Assembly: GCA_029780075.1 (NCBI GenBank)
Contig: JAKOZI010000338.1
Location: forward strand, 1 to 47,124
Length of the DNA stretch: 47,124 bases
Origin: Pseudomonadota bacterium
GTDB lineage: Bacteria; Pseudomonadota; Gammaproteobacteria; Burkholderiales; Rhodocyclaceae
Direction of reading: 5' to 3'
This document shows, one piece after another, positions 1-5,941 of the stretch; within the stretch, counting starts at the first letter, position 1, and every line of letters begins with the position of its first letter. The position numbers and the translations under genes are program-made. Under the pieces are notes generated by a model. The model was not told where the DNA came from. It was given only the letters and a program-made list of their open reading frames with translations, and ran no database searches.

Positions 1-2
1 GA

Positions 3-398
3 CAGCAGGCCCAGCAGCAGGAGCAGCAACGCGCGCAGCAGCAGCAGGCACAGCAACAGGAACAACTGCGTGCCCGACAACAGGTCCAGCAGCAGGAGCA
101 GCAACGCGCGCAACAGCAGGCTCAGCAACAGGAACAACAACGTGCCAGACAGCAGGCCCAGCAGCAGGAGCAGCAACGCGCGCAGCAGCAGGCACAGCAA
201 CAGGAACAACTGCGTGCCAAACAACAGGCCCAGCAGCAGGAGCAGCAACGCGCGCAACAGCAGGCCCAGCAACAGGAACAACTGCGTGCCAAACAACAGG
301 CCCAGCAGCAGGAGCAGCAACGCGCGCAACAGCAGGCACAGCAACAGGAACAACTGCGTGCCAAACAACAGGCCCAGCAGCAGGAGCAGCAACGTTCC
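3..398 (+). repeat. Tandem 72-bp coding repeats (CAG-rich), about 5.5 copies
   Basis: Consecutive units start at 3, 78, 150, 222, 294 and 366 (partial). The first is 75 bp because it has one extra CAG codon; the rest are 72 bp. Each codes for 24 residues dominated by Gln with regularly placed Ala, Glu and Arg. Units differ by few bases (for example CTG or CAA before CGT, and CGA, AGA or AAA at the end), which indicates recent tandem expansion. Copy number is likely to vary between strains or be mis-assembled. Confidence 0.9.
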
Positions 399-2474
399 GT
401 CCAAGCTGCCGCGCAAGCTCAGGCGGGAGGGCCACCTGGTGGCGCTCGCCAGCCTGGCCGGTCAGATCAATCGCCCGCAAGCGCCCAAGTACAGCCGCCG
501 CCTGACAGTCGCCGGCCAACCCAGCCCAGCCCAGTGGGCCAGGCGCCGACTCAACCACAGACCCCCGCCGTAACCCGGCCAGCCGGCCCGCCGGCGCTGT
601 CTCCCACAACGGCACAGGTTCAACCCCCACCCGATGGCCGCCGGCCAGCCCAGCCCGGCCCGGTCGGTCAGGCACCAGCGATCGCGCCGACCCAAGCACA
701 GAGACCCGCAGTAGCCCGGCCAGCCGGCCAGCCGGCGCCCTCTCCCGCAACGGCACAGGTACAACCCCCTCCCGATGGCCGCCGGCCACCCCAATCCGGC
801 CCGGTGGGTCAGGCGCCAGCGATTGCGCCGACCCAAGCACAGACACCCGCAGTAGCCCGGCCAGCCGGCCCGCCGGCGCCGTCTCCCACAACGGCACAGG
901 TACAATCTCCTCCCGATGGCCGCCGGCCACCCCAACCCGGCTCGGTGGGTCAGGCGCCAGCGATTGCGCCGACCCAAGCACAGACACCCGCAGTAGCCCG
1001 GCCAGCCGGCCCGCCGGCGTTGCCGCCCACAACGGCACAGGTACAACCCCCTCCCGATGGCCGCCGATCGGTTCCCGCCGCGGGCCAGGGGATTGCCACT
1101 GCGCCACCGGGCCAGCCACAGACCCCGGCTGCCGGAGGCGAACCGGCACCCGCCTCCGGCCCGGTGCAGCCTCGACAGGCTTCCGACGGTCGCCGACCGA
1201 GCCCGGATAGGCACCGGTCGACACCGGCGCAAGCAGTCGCAGTCGATGCGGCCACCAGCGTGGTGCCGCGTGGGGATCGGAACAGTTTCGACATTCGCCA
1301 CCAGAACCCGGATGGTTCGCAGATCGTTCTATCGCAGACGACGCTGGCCGACGGGACGAAGAAGGTCACCGGTTTCAAGCAGACCGTGGATGCGCGCGAC
1401 GGGACGACGACACGAGTTTATGCGGATGGCCGCCGCGTGACCGAGGGGCGCGACTTTGAACATCGCTCCGTAGGCAGCGGACTGAATTTTGTCAGCCGCC
1501 ACAACGGCCTCCGCGAGGCGGTACTGGCCGATGGCCGGCCGGTTTTTCAGGATCGCTTCACTGATGGGGGTAGGCGCCAGGTGATCGAGAGGACGCGCTA
1601 CGCGCGCTGGTCGCACGGCCGACCGGAATACGAACCGCAGCCGGTAATCCGTCGGTACGATGTGGTGCACATCCACGGTGCGCCGGTAGCCCAGTATCGC
1701 CCCTCTCGTTTTGCGCCTGATGACTACCGCGGCTATTACACGCGCTTTGCGGTGCCGCTGGTGGTTGGAGCAGCCGCCTGGGTCGCCTTTGCTGCACCGG
1801 CGACGACCTACAGCGATCCGGTGGCCCTGATGGGGGATATGCAGATCTCGTCCGGCTTTGAGGAGGGTTACGCCTATTCAAGCCCCTACGATGCCACGCT
1901 GGTGGAGGCATCGCCTGAAGCGGAGGGGCTTCGCAGGCAGATGGCAACGGTACAGCAACAGGTCAAAGCCAGTGTCCAGAGCAACCCGGCACTCAAGAAT
2001 CAATTGGCGACGGTAGATGTTCAAGCCGCTTCTTCGCAAGTGCAGCAAGCGGTGGACCGTGCCGTGCCGGTGCAGATTTCCGAGGATATACGTCAGCAGG
2101 TACGCAAACAGGTGCGCCTCAGTGTAGCCATGCAGCAGAACGGTCATCCCCTGGTGTTGACCGATGTGCTGGCTTCCGGCTATGCGAAAATCTATCTGTT
2201 CCAGACTGCGCAACCCCTTAATGTCGCGGAAGTGTCTACAGGCGCCGAGTGCTTCCTCAACACCGGCGACCTGATCGGTTTCTCGACGCTGCCGCGTGGG
2301 GACAGCGCTTTCGCCGAGATGAAGGTCGTCGCCAGCGGCTCGAACAGTTGTCCGGCGGGTAGCGTGGTACAGGTGCGTCTGACCGAGTTGCAGGAGATGC
2401 TCAACGGCTTCAGCGAGCGAGTGGCGGAGAATCTGAAGCGGGTCAACGCCTGTGCTGCCTCGGGTGGCTGCTAG
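3..2474 (+). CDS. Large repeat-rich protein of unknown function (5' end outside window)
   Basis: The frame is open from base 3 to the TAG at 2472-2474, so the gene begins before the window; the GTG at 534 is an internal codon and not the start. The visible 823 residues fall into four parts. First comes a Gln-rich region (to about residue 135) made of 24-residue repeats of Q, A, E and R, probably coiled coil. Next is a Pro/Ala-rich region built from 47-residue repeats. Then comes a globular part rich in 'DGxxxV' turns. Last is a C-terminal region with one hydrophobic segment (FAVPLVVGAAAWVAFAAP) followed by a small Cys-containing beta domain ending in GGC. The low-complexity repeats and single hydrophobic segment suggest an envelope-associated protein, but I do not recognise a family and assign no function. 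A zinc-ribbon membrane protein gene follows 50 nt downstream on the same strand. Confidence 0.8.
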   Translation, partial: QQAQQQEQQRAQQQQAQQQEQLRARQQVQQQEQQRAQQQAQQQEQQRARQQAQQQEQQRAQQQAQQQEQLRAKQQAQQQEQQRAQQQAQQQEQLRAKQQAQQQEQQRAQQQAQQQEQLRAKQQAQQQEQQRSVQAAAQAQAGGPPGGARQPGRSDQSPASAQVQPPPDSRRPTQPSPVGQAPTQPQTPAVTRPAGPPALSPTTAQVQPPPDGRRPAQPGPVGQAPAIAPTQAQRPAVARPAGQPAPSPATAQVQPPPDGRRPPQSGPVGQAPAIAPTQAQTPAVARPAGPPAPSPTTAQVQSPPDGRRPPQPGSVGQAPAIAPTQAQTPAVARPAGPPALPPTTAQVQPPPDGRRSVPAAGQGIATAPPGQPQTPAAGGEPAPASGPVQPRQASDGRRPSPDRHRSTPAQAVAVDAATSVVPRGDRNSFDIRHQNPDGSQIVLSQTTLADGTKKVTGFKQTVDARDGTTTRVYADGRRVTEGRDFEHRSVGSGLNFVSRHNGLREAVLADGRPVFQDRFTDGGRRQVIERTRYARWSHGRPEYEPQPVIRRYDVVHIHGAPVAQYRPSRFAPDDYRGYYTRFAVPLVVGAAAWVAFAAPATTYSDPVALMGDMQISSGFEEGYAYSSPYDATLVEASPEAEGLRRQMATVQQQVKASVQSNPALKNQLATVDVQAASSQVQQAVDRAVPVQISEDIRQQVRKQVRLSVAMQQNGHPLVLTDVLASGYAKIYLFQTAQPLNVAEVSTGAECFLNTGDLIGFSTLPRGDSAFAEMKVVASGSNSCPAGSVVQVRLTELQEMLNGFSERVAENLKRVNACAASGGC
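534..1074 (+). repeat. Tandem 141-bp coding repeats (Pro/Ala-rich), about 4 copies
   Basis: Units begin with a GTG or GTC codon at 534, 663, 804 and 945. The last three are spaced exactly 141 bp apart and the first is 12 bp shorter. Each encodes 47 residues containing VGQAPAIAPTQAQ, an ARPAGPPA segment and a PPPDGRRPP segment. They lie in the same reading frame as the Gln-rich repeats, so one protein carries two unrelated repeat arrays back to back. Confidence 0.88.
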
Positions 2475-2524
2475 GGGCAGTTGACGAATCCCGACGAAGC
2501 ATTCTGGACACGAGGAAAATCAAG

Positions 2525-2968
2525 ATGTTTTGCACGAATTGCGGTAAGGCCATCGCAGCCGAAGTGAAATTCTGTCCGCACTGCGGCGCAGCTCAGGTTC
2601 CTTCAGCGCAGTCATCGGCACCCACTCCGTCTCCGACGGCAGCGACGCAGAGCGGGCCCGCCGCGGGGTCGTCGGGCGCACTGCCGGCTCGCAAGCCGGT
2701 GCTGTGGGCCGGCGCCGTGGCGCTGCTGGTCGCGCTGGCCAGCGCCGCAGGTTATTGGGGCTGGAGCAACAAGGGCAGTGATGACGAACTGGTACGCAGA
2801 CTCGCAGATGAAGAGCAGCGACGGGTTGCGTCCGAGAAAGCCGCCGAGACGGCGGAGTTCACCGCCGCACAGGCGCTGCTGGACAAGCACATCGCCGTTG
2901 AAGAAGCGCAGGCGCAAGCGCACGCCCCGGCCGCCGGCCAGACCAAGGGCACGACGCGCAGTCGCTGA
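2525..2968 (+). CDS. Zinc-ribbon membrane protein
   Basis: A 147-residue protein starting with a zinc ribbon of the CxxC-x(n)-CxxC type (MFCTNCGKAI, then FCPHCGAAQ, residues 2-24). A Ser/Thr/Pro/Ala linker follows, then one transmembrane helix (about residues 59-78), then a charged, Glu/Ala-rich, probably helical tail. A GAGGA ribosome site about 8 nt before the ATG supports this start. Such N-terminal ribbons on single-span proteins are common in uncharacterised bacterial membrane proteins; the exact role is unknown. The last 245 bp are duplicated at 4533-4771, where only a fragment remains. The gene probably forms a unit with the large repeat-rich gene 50 nt upstream. Confidence 0.8.
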   Translation: MFCTNCGKAIAAEVKFCPHCGAAQVPSAQSSAPTPSPTAATQSGPAAGSSGALPARKPVLWAGAVALLVALASAAGYWGWSNKGSDDELVRRLADEEQRRVASEKAAETAEFTAAQALLDKHIAVEEAQAQAHAPAAGQTKGTTRSR

Positions 2969-3000
2969 GACGATTGCGGCAGGGTCGCCGACGGATATTC
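2754..3000 (+). repeat. Direct repeat copy 1 (3' part of the zinc-ribbon gene)
   Basis: This stretch covers the last third of the zinc-ribbon gene plus about 30 nt after its stop, and it recurs at 4533-4771. The copies share long identical runs; copy 2 lacks 6 nt in-frame (a GCGCAG unit) and has a 2-nt gap near its end. At protein level about 58 of 66 aligned residues match by eye. Confidence 0.9.
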
Positions 3001-3089
3001 AGTGAGGATCAACAAAGGCGCCCGCCTTCTGCTCCGTTTCCAGATCATGAGTCTGAGCATCAAGCGGCGGAATAAAGATTGCGACTCCC

Positions 3090-4091
3090 TTGAACAAGGC
3101 ATCAACGCACCGCCGTTCCTGGCTGGCGCGAACACTTTGTCTGTGCGTCGGGCCACTGCTGGTGCTCGCTTGCCCGGTGACGGCATTTGCCGAGACGAGC
3201 GACGCGCAGTCAGCCTCCGGAGTTCGGCCAACCGTTGATCAGTCCATAGATTTTTTGCGCTGGACGGTGTCGCTTGAAGCGGTTGCATTTTCGCGGTCCA
3301 ACAGCGTGAGCCAGGTCCTGGTCAGCCGCTTGCCCGGCGCGACGACAACCTTTGGTCAGACCCTGACCCTGGCAGGCAGCGAGGCGTTCAACAGCAACCA
3401 GTTCGACCAGGGCCATTCGATCGGTCCAGGGTTAACCCTGTGTTATCAAGCGGACGCGAACCATCGATTCGAACTGTCTTATCTCACAGTGCTGAATCTC
3501 AACGCCACGCGAACGACTGGCCCGGACAATCCGGTCGACTGGTACGTGATGCGTGCGCCGGGGTTTTGGCAGACCCAGGATTTTTGCTACCAGGGAATGA
3601 CCTGGACTTCGAAGACCGATTTCCAAAGCCTTGAAGTCAACGCCAGGTCGAAGGTCTCCAATGATTTGGAGTTGCTGGCAGGTTTTCGGTGGCTGCGACT
3701 GAAGGACAGCCTGGCGGGTTCGCTGCAACCGACCGATAACTACCCTGGCGAGCGGGTGTTGCGCCCTCGCGTGGATTCGTGCAAGGGCCTCAGGGTCTGT
3801 CCCGCCCCGCTACACGTCGGCTTTTCAGGCCCGTCAGAGCCTGCATCACTTGCAGAGGTAGCGTTGAATCTCCTATCCTGCTCCCTATCCTTGCTATCCT
3901 TTCGCCAATCTGGCGCAAACTACTTCGCAGGAGAGACCGGACATGGGCTCCATGAGCGAACTGATGGACAGAGCACGACACCGCGTCAGCGTCGACGAAT
4001 ATCACAAGATGGCCGACGCGGGTGTACTCAGCCACGAAGAGCGGGTGGAACTTATCGAGGGAGAGATCGTGGACATGGCCCCCATCGGTAG
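3090..4091 (+). pseudogene. Truncated outer-membrane beta-barrel protein (BBP7-like)
   Basis: The frame starts at a TTG (3090) with a classic signal peptide (hydrophobic core LCLCVGPLLVLACPVTAFA, cleavage after AFA). It continues with alternating polar and aromatic strands typical of a beta-barrel (FELSYLTVLNLNA, LELLAGFRWLRLKD) up to about base 3745. Beyond there the translation turns into low-quality Arg/Ser/Leu-rich sequence running into the next gene in another frame, so the C-terminal half of the barrel, including the last strand needed for assembly, is missing. Resemblance to the BBP7 or similar porin-like families is from general pattern only. The break lies just left of the Uma2 gene, so the gene was probably cut when that segment arrived. 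Likely non-functional. Confidence 0.6.
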
Positions 4092-4527
4092 CCAACACGC
4101 CTACGTCGTCAACCAATTGGCACGCCTGTTCACGCTCGCCGCCGGCGAAGACGGTCTGGTTAGCACGCAAAACCCGATCCGCCTCAACGATCGCTGCGAA
4201 CCGCAGCCCGATCTTGCCCTGCTCAAGCCCGGAGACTATATGGCGCGCCTCCCCGGCCCAGCGGATGTCCTGTTGATCGTCGAGGTTGCCAGTTCATCTG
4301 TCGACTACGATCGCGGCGTGAAACTTGATCTGTACGCGCGCCACGACATCCCGGAAGTCTGGCTACTCGATCTGACGGGCAATGAATTGCTTGTTTGCCG
4401 CGATCCGGAGGGTGGAAAGTATCTATCGATCGCCGGACCGCTGGTGGGAGAGTGTGTCAGCCCGGTGCTGTTGCCCAGGATTGCTTGGAGGCTGGCAGAG
4501 ACGAAAACGTGGTCTGTCCCCTTTTAA
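3943..4527 (+). CDS. Uma2-family PD-(D/E)XK endonuclease-like protein
   Basis: A 194-residue protein of the Uma2 (DUF820) family, a restriction-endonuclease-fold group common in cyanobacteria and found scattered in other bacteria. Visible core: Glu39 in VELIEGEI, Asp90 in the PD motif EPQPDLAL, Glu114 in VEVASSS and Lys127 in VKLDLYA. The full active-site set is therefore present. AGGAGA about 8 nt upstream of 3943 supports the first ATG. The last seven codons (KTWSVPF) are read from a GTGGTCTGTCCCC-type sequence that looks like the edge of a dispersed repeat and not family sequence. The gene sits between a cut barrel gene and a cut zinc-ribbon copy, consistent with arrival as a mobile passenger. 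In vivo function of Uma2 proteins is poorly known. Confidence 0.85.
   Translation: MGSMSELMDRARHRVSVDEYHKMADAGVLSHEERVELIEGEIVDMAPIGSQHAYVVNQLARLFTLAAGEDGLVSTQNPIRLNDRCEPQPDLALLKPGDYMARLPGPADVLLIVEVASSSVDYDRGVKLDLYARHDIPEVWLLDLTGNELLVCRDPEGGKYLSIAGPLVGECVSPVLLPRIAWRLAETKTWSVPF
4501..4526 (+). repeat. GTGGTCTGTCCCC-type dispersed repeat element at the end of the Uma2 gene
   Basis: The sequence AAAACGTGGTCTGTCCCC with a short T run marks the exact right edge of the Uma2 segment; homology to the zinc-ribbon gene resumes a few bases later at 4533. A shorter match (GGTCTGTCCC) lies at the left side, about 3794-3803, in the same orientation. I recall this motif as a frequent dispersed element in betaproteobacterial genomes; that part is memory and not shown by this window. 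Confidence 0.45.
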
Positions 4528-4532
4528 TCGCG

Positions 4533-4741
4533 ATTGGGGCTTGAGCAACCAGGGCAGTGATGAGGAACTGGTACTCAGACTCGCAGATGAAGAGCAGCGA
4601 CGGGTTGCGTCCGAGAAAGCCTTTGAGACGGCGGAGTTCATCGCCGCGCAGGCCCTGCTGGACAAGCACATCGCCGTTGAAGAAGCGCAAGCGCACGCCC
4701 TGGCTGCCGGCCAGACCATGGGCACGACGCGCAGTCGCTGA
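4533..4741 (+). pseudogene. Fragment of a second zinc-ribbon membrane protein gene
   Basis: This carries only the C-terminal cytoplasmic tail of the zinc-ribbon protein (from the LSNQGSDEEL segment to GTTRSR and the TGA), closely matching the end of the gene at 2525-2968. The zinc ribbon, linker and membrane helix are absent. A frame runs upstream to an ATG at 4382, but that part overlaps the Uma2 gene in a different frame and encodes nothing related. The tail has drifted by about eight substitutions and one two-codon deletion, so it is not a fresh assembly duplicate. Confidence 0.8.
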
Positions 4742-4771
4742 GACGATTGCGGCAGGGCCGCCCGAATATTC
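4533..4771 (+). repeat. Direct repeat copy 2 (zinc-ribbon tail)
   Basis: Second copy of the repeat at 2754-3000, about 1.78 kb downstream in the same orientation. Homology begins at ATTGGGG right after the Uma2 segment and ends at ATATTC. The flanking sequences after the two copies do not match each other. Confidence 0.9.
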
Positions 4772-4839
4772 CGAAGGGATTAACCGCTGCGACCACAGCC
4801 ATTCTTGAAAGAGTGACTGGCAATTTCCCAATAGTCTGG

Positions 4840-4856
4840 TGTCGGATTTTTTTACA
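4840..4856 (+). promoter_or_regulatory. Candidate enhancer site shared by both PEP-CTERM genes
   Basis: TGTCGGATTTTTTTACA matches the minus-strand sequence TGTCGGGATTCTTTACA at 16398-16382 at 14 of 17 positions. The outer blocks TGTCGG and TTTACA are identical. The site ends 66 nt before the GG of the -24/-12 promoter here and 63 nt before it in the other locus. Such placement is usual for binding sites of sigma-54 activators; PrsR is the known candidate for PEP-CTERM genes. Its identity as a PrsR site is inferred. Confidence 0.6.
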
Positions 4857-4921
4857 AATTGGAACAACCGGCACTCCGCCTGAAAACGAAAAGTCATTCT
4901 TAAACAAATACATATATGCGT

Positions 4922-4937
4922 AGGCACTAATTTTGCT
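4922..4937 (+). promoter_or_regulatory. Sigma-54 (-24/-12) promoter of the first PEP-CTERM gene
   Basis: AGGCACTAATTTTGCT fits the consensus TGGCACRNNNNTTGCW except at the first base and the R position. GG (4923-4924) and GC (4935-4936) have the required 12-nt offset. Transcription would start near 4948, leaving a leader of about 130 nt before the ATG at 5077. The region 4742-5076 holds no other gene. Confidence 0.72.
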
Positions 4938-5076
4938 GTTTTTTCGAAAGAGCCCCCAATTCGAGCAAGTTTCCCGAAAAGGCAGAGGCATTTCCATGAC
5001 TCGACTGCTCAAATACCGAGCCCGATCAGGCTCTTCGCTTACCCTGTAACAAATTGAATTTATTGGAGCCTAGCAA

Positions 5077-5664
5077 ATGTTCAACAGCGCACATTTTCTC
5101 CCGAAGATCCTGATCGGCTCAGTGCTCGCCGTGGTCGCTGCGGTTTCGCACGCGGCCGTGCTCTATCAGGATCTCACGCCTACCGGCGCCATTGCCTCGC
5201 CCGGCAGCATCGCAGCTAGTTTCGCCACGGGCGCGGGCGCGGGCAGTATGACATTCCAGATCCAGGGTTACCTCTCGCTCGATGGCGTAAACTGCTGTAC
5301 CGACACATTTACGCTCGACCTCGACGGTACCACGCTGTTCCAGGGTTCCTTCAATTTGGGCGGCGGCGGGACGAACACCGTCTTCGCAGACCCCAACGGT
5401 GCCACCTTCAGCGCCGTGACTCCTGGGCTATGGGGCGGCGGCACGCTCGACGTGTTCCTGCCAGTGAACTTCATCGCAGGCCTCCATACGCTGACCTTTT
5501 CCTACTCCGGCGCTGATCAGGGCCTCGGCGACGAAGGTTGGGGCCTGAACCATGTCACGGTCGAAGGTCCGCTGCATAGCGACGTCCCCGAGCCCGCCAC
5601 CATGGCCCTGCTAGGGTTAGGCCTGCTGGGAACTATCGCCACGCGACGCCGCACCCGCAACTGA
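5077..5664 (+). CDS. PEP-CTERM sorting domain protein
   Basis: A 195-residue exported protein. Residues 1-27 form a signal peptide (FLPKILIGSVLAVVAAVSHA). The middle is a low-charge, Gly/Thr-rich beta domain of unknown fold with a Cys-Cys pair. The C-terminus has the full exosortase signal: VPEPATMALLGLGLLG, a short membrane segment, then RRRTRN. Exosortase (EpsH/XrtA type) cleaves near PEP and such proteins end up at the surface or in extracellular matrix, often with exopolysaccharide in floc-formers. GGAGCC before the ATG serves as ribosome site. A sigma-54 promoter lies 130 nt upstream and a hairpin follows the stop, so the gene is probably a single-gene transcript. Neither exosortase nor the polysaccharide locus is in the window. 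Confidence 0.9.
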   Translation: MFNSAHFLPKILIGSVLAVVAAVSHAAVLYQDLTPTGAIASPGSIAASFATGAGAGSMTFQIQGYLSLDGVNCCTDTFTLDLDGTTLFQGSFNLGGGGTNTVFADPNGATFSAVTPGLWGGGTLDVFLPVNFIAGLHTLTFSYSGADQGLGDEGWGLNHVTVEGPLHSDVPEPATMALLGLGLLGTIATRRRTRN

Positions 5665-5671
5665 GCCGTAC

Positions 5672-5691
5672 CCGTCGGCTTACGCTGACGG
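5672..5691 (+). terminator. Hairpin terminator after the PEP-CTERM gene
   Basis: CCGTCGGC-TTAC-GCTGACGG can form an 8-bp stem (one G-U pair) with a 4-nt loop, 8 nt after the stop and followed by TTTA. The T run is short, so termination strength is uncertain. Confidence 0.55.
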
Positions 5692-5941
5692 TTTACCCCA
5701 CAATCCGGTGGCTTATCAACCAGAGCACATTTCGGCATCGCTCAGATTCGCCTGGCCACCACGAGCCGGTATCGAGTTATGGCCGGCGATGTCCGACTTG
5801 ACCAGCGGATAGACGCCCATTGATTCGCGCAGGCCTGTCTGTTGTTGATGAAAGACGGGTCTGCAACAGCGGCCAGGTCGGTCCGGGTGGCAGCGCGACG
5901 AATGCCGAACACATAATGGCCAGTCACGCCAGGCGTGCGGA

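Noticed and set aside
122..364. Cys-rich minus-strand reading frame (80 residues) across the repeats
   Set aside because: It is the antisense of CAG/CAA codons, which reads as TGC/TTG runs. It has no start signal and an exact 24-residue periodicity mirroring the plus-strand gene.
3..398. CRISPR-like array
   Set aside because: Units are contiguous coding repeats with no unique spacers, no palindromic repeat and no cas genes nearby.
462..1301. 279-residue minus-strand frame opposite the Pro/Ala repeats
   Set aside because: Composition is Gly/Arg/Trp/Cys-rich and periodic, explained by antisense reading of the 141-bp repeats.
4382..4741. 119-residue gene with ATG at 4382
   Set aside because: Its first 50 residues overlap the Uma2 gene out of frame and match nothing; only the part after 4533 is meaningful, as a zinc-ribbon tail fragment.
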